Assembly: GCA_900555765.1 (NCBI GenBank)
Contig: USMA01000019.1
Location: forward strand, 1-11,179
DNA length: 11,179 nucleotides
Direction of reading: 5' to 3'
From: an uncultured Collinsella sp.
Lineage (GTDB): Bacteria > Actinomycetota > Coriobacteriia > Coriobacteriales > Coriobacteriaceae
A program made the translations under genes and the position numbers. Shown here piece by piece: positions 1 through 6,826 of this stretch. The first letter of the stretch is position 1. Each line of letters opens with the position of its first letter. The notes beneath the pieces were generated by a model, which did not search any database, had not been told where the DNA came from, and was given only the letters and a program-made list of their open reading frames with translations.

Positions 1-1219
1 AGTCGACGTTGTCCATGACCAGGCCGCCGCGCAGCGGCACGTACTCGATCTCGCCGGGTGCGCGGTGCGGATGTTTCCACGCCCACATGCCGGTGTGGTG
101 GGCGGCCTCCTCGAGTTGCCAGGTGTCGGGGTTCACCTGAGCGTTGACGAGCGTTACATAGCCTTCGTCGGCTTCGGGCTCCTCGTCGATGAGCTCAAAG
201 ATACGGTCGGCGCCGGCGAGGCCCATGACCACGGCGTTGATCTGCTGCGAGATCTGGCCGATCTGTCCGCAGAACTGCTTGGTCATGTTGAGGAACGGCA
301 CCACGACGGCGATGGACAGCGCCATGCCCGAGATGCTCAGGTTGGGCACGCCCAGCGCCAGGAAAATGCCGCCTGCCAGTGCGACCAGCACGTAGAGCAG
401 GTTTCCCAGGTTCATAAGGATGGGCATGAGGATGTTGGCGTACATGTTGGCCTTCTGCGAGACCTCGAAGAGCTTTTCGTTGCGCTCGTCAAAATCGGCC
501 TCGGCGGCAGACTCGTGGCAGAATGCCTTGACGACCTTCTGGCCGTTCATGACTTCCTCGATATGGCCCTCGACAACGCCGAGCTCGGTCTGCTGCGCAA
601 TAAAGAAGCGCGCGGAGTTGGAGCCGAGTAGCTTGGTCATAAAGGTCATAAAGGCGACGCCTGCCACAATGACCAGGCACATCCAAACGCTGTAGTACAG
701 CATGATAAAGAACACCGTGACGATGACGATGGTCGTCATGAGCAGGTTGGGCAGCGACTGGCTGATCATCTGGCGCAGCGTGTCGATGTCGTTGGTGTAG
801 TGGCTCATGATGTCGCCGCGCTGGTGCGTGTCGAAGTAGCGAATCGGCAGGTCCTGCATGCGGTTGAACATTTTCTCGCGCAGCTTCTCGAGCGAGCCCT
901 GCGTGACGATGGCCATGGCGCGGTTCCAAAAGAGCGAGGACAGGATGCCGACGCCGTAGATGCAGGCGAGGGTGGTCACGAGCTGTGCGATCTTGGGCTG
1001 TGCGGCTTCCCAATCGCCCGACTGCCACGATTCGCTAATAATCTGCAGGGCGCTCTGAAGGAAGGTCGCGCCGATGGAGTTGATGATGGCGCAGAGCACC
1101 ACGCCGACGACGACGAGGGGCAAAAGCACCGGGTAGAAGCCAAAGAGCGTCTTGATGAGGCGCGACATGGTGCCGCCCTTGCGGTTGAGCGCGCGCTCAG
1201 CGGGCGTTGCCTTACTCAT
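1..1219 (-). CDS. ABC exporter half-transporter, permease-ATPase (3' part missing)
   Basis: This is the second half-transporter of a probable heterodimeric ABC exporter. Only residues 1-406 lie in the window: the whole six-helix membrane domain and the linker. The reading frame stays open to base 1 and stops at the start of the ATPase domain (..GLVMDNVD, normally followed by FGY). The start ATG at 1219-1217 sits in an 8-nt overlap with the upstream ABC gene and has GGAGG eight bases before it. Hydrophobic segments, the coupling-helix region (YFDTHQRGDIMSHYTNDID) and the linker ending in TGMWAWKHPH are typical of multidrug-type ABC exporters (ABCB-like). Walker, signature and H-loop motifs are outside the window. 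Because its partner has a degenerate ATP site, this subunit is expected to carry the catalytic glutamate; that is inference. Substrate is unknown. Confidence 0.9.
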   Translation of the reverse strand, partial: MSKATPAERALNRKGGTMSRLIKTLFGFYPVLLPLVVVGVVLCAIINSIGATFLQSALQIISESWQSGDWEAAQPKIAQLVTTLACIYGVGILSSLFWNRAMAIVTQGSLEKLREKMFNRMQDLPIRYFDTHQRGDIMSHYTNDIDTLRQMISQSLPNLLMTTIVIVTVFFIMLYYSVWMCLVIVAGVAFMTFMTKLLGSNSARFFIAQQTELGVVEGHIEEVMNGQKVVKAFCHESAAEADFDERNEKLFEVSQKANMYANILMPILMNLGNLLYVLVALAGGIFLALGVPNLSISGMALSIAVVVPFLNMTKQFCGQIGQISQQINAVVMGLAGADRIFELIDEEPEADEGYVTLVNAQVNPDTWQLEEAAHHTGMWAWKHPHRAPGEIEYVPLRGGLVMDNVD

Positions 1220-3026
1220 GTGCCTCGCCTCCTTCCTGGGTCTGAGCTTGTGTTGCAGATGCCTCGGTGTCGGCTTCGACGGCCTCTTCGCCCTCGGCAG
1301 ACATCTTGTTCTGCGAGGTAAAGGTCTCGCGGTAGATCTCGCTCGTCTTGAGTAGCTCGTCATGGCTGCCGATCTGAGCGATACGGCCGCCCTCCATGAC
1401 GATGATGCGGTCTGCATCCCGCACGGAGCTAATGCGCTGGGCGATGATGAGCTTGGTCGTGTTGGGCAGATAGCTTGCCAGCCCTGCGCGGATCTTGGCG
1501 TCGGTCTTGGTGTCGACGGCGCTGGTGGAGTCGTCCAGAATCAAGATCTTGGGGCGACGCAGCAGGGCACGCGCAATGCACAGGCGCTGCTTCTGACCGC
1601 CCGAGACATTGGAGCCGCCCTGCTCGATCCAGGTGTCATAGCCCTTGAGGAAGCCATCGACAAACTCGTCGGCGCAGGCCAGATGTGCTGCCTCGCGGAC
1701 TTTCTCGTCGGTGGCGTTCGGGTCGCCCCAACGCAGGTTCTCGGCAATCGTGCCGCTAAACAGCACGTTTTTCTGCAGCACCATGGCCACTTGGTGGCGC
1801 AGGGCGTCCAAGTCGTAGTCGCGCACATCCACGCCGCCCACGCGCACGGTGCCTTCGGTGGCGTCGTACAGGCGGGCGATGAGGTTTACAAGCGTGGACT
1901 TGGCCGAGCCGGTGCCGCCGATGATGCCGATGGTCTCACCGCTCTTAATGTGCAGGTCGATATCGTCGAGCGCCTGGCGCTTCGCATGCGCGGAATACTT
2001 AAAGCTCACGTGGTCAAAGTCGATGGAGCCATCGGCGACCTCGAGCACGGGCTCGGCGGGATCGGCGATCGTGGGCTCGGCGGCTAGTACCTCGGTGATG
2101 CGGCGCGCCGATTCGTCGGCCATGGTCACCATGACAAAGATCATCGACAGCTGCATCAGGCTCATGAGGATTTGGAAGCCATAGGTAAAGATCGAGGAGA
2201 GCTGGCCCACGTCGAACAGCGTGCCCTGGCTCGTGATGATGAGCTTGGAGCCCAGGTAGATGATGACGACAAATGCGCCGTTGACGCAGATGTTCATCAT
2301 GGGGTTGTTAAAGGCGAGCAGCTTCTCGGCGCGGGTGAAGTCCATCTGGACGTCGCGTGCGGCGGTCGCGAACTTCTCCTTCTCAAAGTCTTCGCGCACA
2401 TAGCTCTTAACTACGCGCATGCCGGTGACGTTTTCCTCGACGGACTCGTTAAGGGCGTCGTACTTGTGGAACACGCGCGAGAAGATGGGGCGCACCTTAA
2501 AGATGATAAAGAACAGCCCAAAGCCCAGCAGCGGAATGATGACCAGGTAGACCATGGCGACGCTGCCGCCCATGATAAATGCCATGGTAAAGGCGAAGAT
2601 CAATACCAGCGGCGCGCGCACGGCGATACGGATGATCATCATAAAGGCCTGCTGCACGTTGTTGATATCAGTGGTCAGGCGCGTGACGAGCGAGGAGCTC
2701 GAGAACTCATCGATGTTGGCAAAGCTGAACGTCTGGATCTTGTAGAACAGATCGTGACGCAGGTTCTTAGCGAAGCCGCAACTCGCATGGCTGCAGGTGA
2801 CGCCGGCAGCGGCGCCAAAAGCAAGCGACGTCAGCGCGATGAGCACCAAAAAGCCCGCGGTGGGAAGCATCTCGGCTACGGTGGTGCCATCTTTGATGGC
2901 GTCGATCAGGTTGGCGGTGATAAATGGAATCAGCATCTCGCAGAGCACCTCGCCAAGCACGAGCAACGGCGTGGCAACGGTGACTTTTATATAGTCGCGG
3001 ATGCTGCCCATGAGGGTTTTAATCAT
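1212..3026 (-). CDS. ABC exporter half-transporter with degenerate ATPase site
   Basis: A 604-residue permease-ATPase fusion. Residues about 15-305 form the membrane domain and about 335-570 the nucleotide-binding domain. Visible motifs are Walker A GGTGSAKST (370-378), Q-loop Q418, signature VSGGQ (474-478) and Walker B ILILDD (494-499). The residue after the Walker B aspartate is Asp499 instead of the catalytic Glu, and the H-loop position is Gln530 (IAQRISS) instead of His. This pattern marks the non-hydrolysing site of heterodimeric exporters such as TM287/288, BmrCD and LmrCD, so it probably pairs with the next gene to pump a drug, lipid or peptide outwards. The last 30 residues are an acidic, Glu/Ala/Gln-rich tail. 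The start overlaps the marR stop by 8 nt, and the end overlaps the next ABC gene by 8 nt. Substrate is unknown. Confidence 0.95.
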   Translation of the reverse strand: MIKTLMGSIRDYIKVTVATPLLVLGEVLCEMLIPFITANLIDAIKDGTTVAEMLPTAGFLVLIALTSLAFGAAAGVTCSHASCGFAKNLRHDLFYKIQTFSFANIDEFSSSSLVTRLTTDINNVQQAFMMIIRIAVRAPLVLIFAFTMAFIMGGSVAMVYLVIIPLLGFGLFFIIFKVRPIFSRVFHKYDALNESVEENVTGMRVVKSYVREDFEKEKFATAARDVQMDFTRAEKLLAFNNPMMNICVNGAFVVIIYLGSKLIITSQGTLFDVGQLSSIFTYGFQILMSLMQLSMIFVMVTMADESARRITEVLAAEPTIADPAEPVLEVADGSIDFDHVSFKYSAHAKRQALDDIDLHIKSGETIGIIGGTGSAKSTLVNLIARLYDATEGTVRVGGVDVRDYDLDALRHQVAMVLQKNVLFSGTIAENLRWGDPNATDEKVREAAHLACADEFVDGFLKGYDTWIEQGGSNVSGGQKQRLCIARALLRRPKILILDDSTSAVDTKTDAKIRAGLASYLPNTTKLIIAQRISSVRDADRIIVMEGGRIAQIGSHDELLKTSEIYRETFTSQNKMSAEGEEAVEADTEASATQAQTQEGGEAHE

Positions 3027-3525
3027 CCAGTTCCTCCCAGGTTACACGGATTTTCTCGAGCATTTCGGCGAGCTGCTCGCGCTCGTCGTGGGTGAGCGCG
3101 CTAAAGGCCTGTTCTCTAAAGCGGATGCGGGCCGCCTGGTCGATGCGGGCGTTTTCTCGGCCGGTTTCGGTCAGGCGAATGGTGAGCTGCCGTCGATCCT
3201 TGGGGTTACGGCTGCGCTCGATGAGGCCGTTGAGCTCGAGCTTGGACAGGATCTCGGAAAGCGACCCCGGCTTGAGGTCAAAGTGCATGCCGAGTTCCTG
3301 CTGCGACATCTCGCCGCCGGGTTGCTTGGCCAGCAGGCAGATGATGGGCGCCTTGCCGGACACGCCTCCGCCATGAAAATGCATGTAATGGCCGCAAAAG
3401 CCCAGGCCATTGAGGATGCGCTTGGCAAGCTTGTCTTCTGAGCTAACCGCTTCGGGTGCATCCGCCGGCTGTGACGGGTCGCCGCCGGGCTCGTGCGAAC
3501 AAAGGTTAAGAGGTTCATCGCACAT
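3019..3525 (-). CDS. MarR-family winged-helix transcriptional regulator
   Basis: A 168-residue DNA-binding regulator. Residues about 58-125 form the winged helix: recognition helix around KPGSLSEILSKLELNGLI (85-102), then the wing RSRNPKDRRQLTIRLT (104-119) with the DRR signature of the MarR family. The C-terminal helix 126-165 would complete the dimer interface. The N-terminal 30 residues are longer than usual, loosely ordered in appearance and contain Cys2 and Cys9. The start ATG at 3525-3523 is preceded by AAAGGAG with a rather long 12-nt gap. It is first in a three-gene operon with the two ABC subunits and overlaps the first by 8 nt, so it most likely represses its own operon and the exporter and releases on ligand binding. 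The ligand cannot be read from the sequence. Confidence 0.92.
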   Translation of the reverse strand: MCDEPLNLCSHEPGGDPSQPADAPEAVSSEDKLAKRILNGLGFCGHYMHFHGGGVSGKAPIICLLAKQPGGEMSQQELGMHFDLKPGSLSEILSKLELNGLIERSRNPKDRRQLTIRLTETGRENARIDQAARIRFREQAFSALTHDEREQLAEMLEKIRVTWEELDD

Positions 3526-3549
3526 GAATTAGTGTTGCTCCTTTCTTTA

Positions 3550-3579
3550 GTTAGGTAGTGGAATTGTTTTGTGCCTAAC
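3550..3579. promoter_or_regulatory. Candidate MarR operator (inverted repeat)
   Basis: GTTAGG at 3550-3555 and CCTAAC at 3574-3579 form 6-bp inverted arms 18 bp apart, directly downstream of the -10 box and covering the expected start site. Position and symmetry suit an autorepressing MarR-family protein, but the arms are far apart for a single dimer site. They could be two half sites or chance. Confidence 0.4.
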
Positions 3580-3580
3580 C

Positions 3581-3609
3581 AATCTAGGAGCATGAGAAAT
3601 GAATGTCAA
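3581..3609 (-). promoter_or_regulatory. Promoter of the marR-ABC operon
   Basis: On the minus strand a perfect -35 box TTGACA (3609-3604) is followed by a 17-nt spacer and TAGATT (3586-3581), a 4/6 match to the -10 consensus. Transcription would start near 3575, about 50 nt before the marR ATG. The inverted repeat GTTAGG..CCTAAC begins immediately downstream of the -10 box. Confidence 0.6.
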
Positions 3610-3624
3610 GGTACCAAACTAGTG

Positions 3625-3804
3625 GTTACGCGGTTTTACCAAACCGCGTAACGGCTCGACGCTGCAAACCCGCCAGAGCGGCAATCTGCCTTTCAACTTC
3701 GGCGGCATGACCTTATAGTTACGGCGTTTTACCAAACGCCGTAACCGGCCGACGCTGCAAACGCTCCTAAGCGGCAATCTGGCGTTCAATCGTCGGGCAT
3801 GGCC
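3625..3804. repeat. Two tandem copies of an ~88-bp hairpin module
   Basis: Module 1 (3625-3712) and module 2 (3718-3804) start 93 bp apart. Each opens with a perfect 12-bp stem and the same loop TACC (hairpins 3625-3652 and 3718-3745). The stems differ as GTTACGCGGTTT versus GTTACGGCGTTT, and both arms changed together. After the hairpin both share GACGCTGCAAAC, a variable stretch, GCGGCAATCTG, TTCAA and GGCATG. A minus-strand open frame (3873-3619) translates this repeat twice and looks like low-value arginine-rich peptide, so I treat the region as noncoding. Function is unknown. Confidence 0.75.
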
Positions 3805-3856
3805 ACAAGGCCTATGCCCTCCTCTTTCACGCCACCTTGCTCGCCTAGGAGCGTTT
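3759..3856. repeat. Long nested stem-loop
   Basis: Nested pairing runs through 98 nt. The outer arms 3759-3769 and 3846-3856 pair over 11 bp. 3771-3777 pairs with 3837-3844 with one bulged T, 3780-3785 with 3829-3834, and 3795-3804 with 3809-3819 with one bulge around the loop ACAA. It overlaps the second repeat module. It could be a structured RNA, an old mobile-element end or a transcription terminator; no T-run follows on either strand. Confidence 0.5.
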
Positions 3857-3899
3857 TCGCTGTCCGTCCTCAACCTGTGATTCCGGCACGGTCCGCTTC

Positions 3900-3959
3900 G
3901 GTAGTCGTTGGGGACGTTCTTGTTTGACTAGTCATTTAAGAACGTCCCCAACGACTACC
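3900..3959. repeat. 22-bp perfect inverted repeat
   Basis: Arms at 3900-3921 and 3938-3959 are exact reverse complements. The arm begins GGTAGTCGTTGGGGACG and ends TTCTT. The 16-nt loop 3922-3937 contains the palindrome GACTAGTC. It lies between divergent genes (the marR operon and the pyridoxamine kinase), so it is not placed to end either transcript. No open frame or transposase is nearby. Confidence 0.8.
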
Positions 3960-4086
3960 TCGTTTTCGTAACCTTTTCGCAACAATGCGCTCTTCGCGAC
4001 CGTAGCGCCCGCTCACAACGTCCCCTGCGCTACACTTAGTCGCACTGTGGCGCTGCTGCGCCGTGCCCGAACCAAGGGAGACCCTC

Positions 4087-4911
4087 ATGAAGAACACTCA
4101 GCTGCTGCTGATCAACGATATGTGCGGCTACGGCAAGGTCGCGCTTTCCGCCATGCTGCCGGTGCTGTCGCACATGGGCTACCGTATCCATAACCTGCCG
4201 ACGGCGCTCGTTTCCGATACGCTCAACTACCCTAAGTTCTACATCCACGACACCACCGAGTACGTGCGTCAAAGCCTCGCTATCTGGGAGGAGCTCGGCT
4301 TTGAGTTCGACGCCATCTCGACCGGCTTTATCGTGACCGAGGAAGAGACGCGTATCATCTCGGACTTTTGCCACCGCCGCGCGCAAAAGGGCACCAAGGT
4401 GTTCGTCGATCCCATCATGGGCGACAACGGCAAGCTCTATGCCGGTGTGCCCGAGTCCACGATTGGCCTTATGCGGCACCTGCTGGAGTGCGCAGACTAC
4501 GCGGTGCCCAACTACACCGAGGCCTGTCTGCTCGCCGATACGCCTATTGCAGAGCAGATCACGCCCGATGAGGCCCGCGCCCTTGTGGACGCCGTGCGCG
4601 AGCTGGGTGCCAAGTCGGTGGTCATTACGAGCGCCGTGGTCAATGGCACGAACGCGGTTATCGGTTACGACCATGTGGCGGGGGAGTACTTCACGATTCC
4701 CTTTGAGCTCATTCCGGTCTACTTCCCGGGCACGGGCGACACGTTCTCGGCGGTGCTCGTCGGCCGCGTTATGGCAGGTTGGAGTCTGCAGCGCGCGACG
4801 AGCGATGCCATGCGCGTGGTAGCCGAGCTTATCGAGCGCAATGCCGACCAAGAGGACAAGTCCGCCGGCCTGCCCATCGAGGCCTGCCTGGATGTGATTG
4901 ACCATGAGTAA
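4087..4911 (+). CDS. Pyridoxamine/pyridoxal kinase (PfkB/ribokinase fold)
   Basis: A 274-residue cytoplasmic kinase predicted to phosphorylate pyridoxal, pyridoxamine or pyridoxine with ATP in vitamin B6 salvage, giving pyridoxal 5'-phosphate or its precursors. Visible features are the N-terminal substrate region NDMCGYGKVALSAMLPVLS (10-28), DPIMGDNG (108-115), PNYTEACLL (141-149) and the ribokinase-family anion hole and catalytic base GTGD (215-218, Asp218). Length is normal for PdxY/PdxK-type proteins. ATG 4087 is chosen because AAGGGAG ends six bases before it; an in-frame GTG at 4063 lacks such a site. A -10-like TACACT lies at 4031-4036 without a convincing -35 box. The stop overlaps the next gene by 8 nt, so the two are probably co-translated. 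Which B6 vitamer is preferred cannot be told. Confidence 0.9.
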   Translation: MKNTQLLLINDMCGYGKVALSAMLPVLSHMGYRIHNLPTALVSDTLNYPKFYIHDTTEYVRQSLAIWEELGFEFDAISTGFIVTEEETRIISDFCHRRAQKGTKVFVDPIMGDNGKLYAGVPESTIGLMRHLLECADYAVPNYTEACLLADTPIAEQITPDEARALVDAVRELGAKSVVITSAVVNGTNAVIGYDHVAGEYFTIPFELIPVYFPGTGDTFSAVLVGRVMAGWSLQRATSDAMRVVAELIERNADQEDKSAGLPIEACLDVIDHE

Positions 4912-5233
4912 CGCCGACGAGAGCGGCACCGAGGCAGCGGGCGAGAACAAGCCGCTCGGTGCCCCGCGCGGCAGGCGCCCACGTATCCGCGTGAGCTGCG
5001 TGGACCAGCTGGGCACATGCCGCTGCCATCACGGGCACAAGCCGGGTGACGTCTTCGACTTCGACCGCGACCGCGGCAAGATGTGCGCCATGGCCTGTCA
5101 CGTGGGCTTTCCCTATATCGATATCCTGCGCTATGGCGGAACCGTGCCTGGCAACGAGCCCGGCATGGCAAAGTTCTGCTGCCCCGAGGTCGATACGCTG
5201 AACGTCTGGCTTGCCGAGATCGTCGACGAGTAG
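4904..5233 (+). CDS. TIGR04076-family small cysteine-rich protein
   Basis: A 109-residue protein resembling the TIGR04076 family, whose function is not known. The first 26 residues are a polar, Gly/Pro/Arg-rich extension. The conserved part has CHHGHKPGDVFDF (41-53), a hydrophobic stretch with Cys61 and Cys65, YGGTVPG (77-83) and a closing CCPE (92-95). Seven cysteines and several histidines make metal or cluster binding possible, but this is inference. The start ATG 4904 lies inside the end of the kinase gene (ATGAGTAA overlap), giving translational coupling and perhaps a shared B6-related role. An upstream in-frame TTG at 4898 is less likely. No signal peptide is seen. The palindrome at 5242-5274 follows the stop closely. 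Confidence 0.8.
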   Translation: MSNADESGTEAAGENKPLGAPRGRRPRIRVSCVDQLGTCRCHHGHKPGDVFDFDRDRGKMCAMACHVGFPYIDILRYGGTVPGNEPGMAKFCCPEVDTLNVWLAEIVDE

Positions 5234-5241
5234 TCGAGCGC

Positions 5242-5274
5242 AATGTGACAAAGGGACAGTCCCTTTGTCACATT
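5242..5274. repeat. Palindromic intergenic repeat, copy 1 (perfect)
   Basis: Arms AATGTGACAAAGGGA (5242-5256) and its exact complement (5260-5274) flank the loop CAG. This 15-bp stem begins 8 nt after the TIGR04076 stop codon. It may end or protect the kinase operon transcript, although no T-run follows. It is the reference copy for the family at 6791, 8757 and 9804. Confidence 0.85.
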
Positions 5275-5310
5275 CGCCGGTGGTGCCCCTTCTATTATGC
5301 TTGTAATCTC

Positions 5311-5409
5311 AAATCTCTGCATTTCATCCGATTTTAGGTTCTAAAAATTCTGCGTTTCATCGATAATCAAGCGTATAAAACTTTGCATTTCATTTGATGA
5401 CACTGAGGG
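5311..5409. repeat. Three 33-bp tandem repeats upstream of the ATPase gene
   Basis: The core TGC(A/G)TTTCAT occurs at 5318-5327, 5351-5360 and 5384-5393, exactly 33 bp apart. The shared unit begins AAA, then four variable bases, then the core. The last unit runs into the ribosome binding site of the downstream gene. The spacing is close to three helical turns, so a protein bound at each core would sit on the same face. An autoregulator site is a reasonable guess. Confidence 0.7.
5374..5379 (+). promoter_or_regulatory. Candidate -10 box of the ATPase gene
   Basis: TATAAA lies 38 nt before the chosen ATG, between the second and third 33-bp repeats. No good -35 hexamer is seen; the second repeat core falls where one would be. 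The third core would cover the transcription start. Confidence 0.35.
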
Positions 5410-5417
5410 GAGAGCCT

Positions 5418-6779
5418 ATGCTGCGCAGGAAAATAGCGGCAGAGCTGGAGCGTTGGCTGAAGTCTGCCGAGCAAAAGGCCTTATTCATTACGGGTTCTCG
5501 CCAGATTGGCAAAAGCTATTCGATTCGCGCATTTGGCAAAGCCAACCATGCAACCTACATCGAGCTTAACCTCATGGAAAATCGCCAGGCAAAAGATGCT
5601 CTTCTCGAGGCGCGGAATGCCGATGATTTCATCAGCAGGGTGACGCTTCTTTCGGGAAAGTCGATTGCACCAGGCAAAACGCTCGTGTTTATCGATGAGG
5701 TCCAAGAGGCCCCCGACATCATGACGATGGCAAAGTTCCTTGTAGAGGACGGGAGGTGCCGCTGGGCGTTTTCGGGGTCAATGCTCGGGACCCAGTTCAA
5801 GGGCGTCAGGTCCTATCCCGTGGGGTATGTCCACGAGCTTAGGATGTTCCCGCTCGATTTTGAGGAGTTTTGCTGGGCAACCGGGGTGAGCGAGGGGGCT
5901 CTCCAAACGATACGTGACGCGTGTATCAGCGAGAGGCCCATTCCTGATTACATTCATGACGCGATGATGGCAAACTTCAGGACCTATACCGTTGTCGGCG
6001 GAATGCCGGAGGTCGTGCAGCGTTTCCTTGACACGCAGGGCGACCTTGCCTCTGTTCGTCAGCTACAGTCAGAGCTCAACGAGCAGTACCGGCGGGATAT
6101 CTCCAAGTATGCAAGCGGGCGAGCCCTGCAGGTGCAGAGCATCTACGATCAGCTTCCTATTATGCTCGAGGGCGAAAACAAGCGCTTCGTGCTCAATTCC
6201 ATTGACCCCAAGGCTCACTACGAGAAGTATCAGCGAGATTTTGTATGGCTTGTCGATGCCGGCGTTGCTCTCAAAGCCGATATCGTAACCGAGCCAAAAT
6301 CGCCCCTGCTCAAGACGGCACGGCCATCGCAGTTCAAGCTATATCAATCGGATACGGGCATGTTGATGGCGCGCTACCCCGTTGGAGTCGCCCAAGCGGC
6401 GTATCTTGATAGCAAGGAGCCCAATCTGGGCGGCATTTACGAAAACGTGGTGGCCCAGCAGCTGGCTGCCCAAAATCGCCAGCTTTACTACTATCAGACA
6501 AAAAAGCGCGGTGAAGTGGACTTTGTGGTCGATGGACCGGATGGAACGGCTGTTCCGATCGAGGTTAAATCGGGCTCCTATTACCACGCGCACGCTGCGC
6601 TCGGTCATGTGCTTGATACGGCTGAATATGGCGTAAGGCTCGGGATTGTTTTCTCGAGAGGCAACGTTGAGCGCAACGGAGCGGTTCTCTATTTGCCGCT
6701 ATATGCGACCTGGGCCCTTTCGGATGTTTTGGGCGACTCCTGTGCCAAGGGGATAAAGCTGGAGGTCAAGCCGGTCTAG
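5418..6779 (+). CDS. AAA_14/DUF4143 ATP-binding protein
   Basis: A 453-residue protein of the AAA_14 plus DUF4143 family, common in multiple copies in gut bacteria and archaea and mostly uncharacterised. Residues about 18-150 hold the ATPase: Walker A ITGSRQIGKS (24-33), Walker B LVFIDEVQ (89-96) and a sensor-like FSGSMLG (118-124). The C-terminal DUF4143 region has a PD-(D/E)XK nuclease-like set: Glu342 (YENVV), Asp368 (GEVDF) and Glu382-x-Lys384 (IEVKSG). DNA cleavage is therefore possible but unproven. ATG 5418 is chosen for the GAGGGGAGAG just upstream; TTG 5394 and ATG 5397 lie before that site. Codons look more AT-ended than in neighbouring genes, which may mean horizontal transfer. It stands alone, with the 33-bp repeats before it and two hairpins after it. 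The cellular role is unknown. Confidence 0.9.
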   Translation: MLRRKIAAELERWLKSAEQKALFITGSRQIGKSYSIRAFGKANHATYIELNLMENRQAKDALLEARNADDFISRVTLLSGKSIAPGKTLVFIDEVQEAPDIMTMAKFLVEDGRCRWAFSGSMLGTQFKGVRSYPVGYVHELRMFPLDFEEFCWATGVSEGALQTIRDACISERPIPDYIHDAMMANFRTYTVVGGMPEVVQRFLDTQGDLASVRQLQSELNEQYRRDISKYASGRALQVQSIYDQLPIMLEGENKRFVLNSIDPKAHYEKYQRDFVWLVDAGVALKADIVTEPKSPLLKTARPSQFKLYQSDTGMLMARYPVGVAQAAYLDSKEPNLGGIYENVVAQQLAAQNRQLYYYQTKKRGEVDFVVDGPDGTAVPIEVKSGSYYHAHAALGHVLDTAEYGVRLGIVFSRGNVERNGAVLYLPLYATWALSDVLGDSCAKGIKLEVKPV

Positions 6780-6790
6780 GGCCGGTCCCG

Positions 6791-6823
6791 GATGTGGCAA
6801 AGGGGCAGTCCCTTTGTCACATT
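6791..6823. repeat. Palindromic intergenic repeat, copy 2 (wobble variant)
   Basis: The right arm (6809-6823) is identical to copy 1. The left arm (6791-6805) differs by three A-to-G changes, each of which turns an A-U pair into a G-U pair in plus-strand RNA. The loop is CAG. It starts 12 nt after the ATPase stop codon. Confidence 0.8.
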
Positions 6824-6826
6824 CAT

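Noticed and set aside
2172..3095. 307-residue plus-strand open frame
   Set aside because: Antisense to the ABC gene; His/Asp-rich composition typical of a reverse-frame artefact.
3619..3873. Minus-strand 84-residue open frame with two similar Arg/Leu-rich segments
   Set aside because: It is a translation of the tandem hairpin modules; it has no ribosome binding site or family resemblance, and the repeat explains its internal similarity.
3625..3959. CRISPR array or insertion sequence
   Set aside because: Only two module copies without spacer regularity, and no transposase or cas gene; better described as hairpin repeats.
4036..5016. 326-residue minus-strand open frame
   Set aside because: Antisense shadow of the pyridoxamine kinase, which has clear motifs and a ribosome binding site.
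5265..5298. Possible promoter from palindrome copy 1 (TTGTCA with TATTAT at 5293)
   Set aside because: The spacer is 22 nt, too long for a normal promoter.
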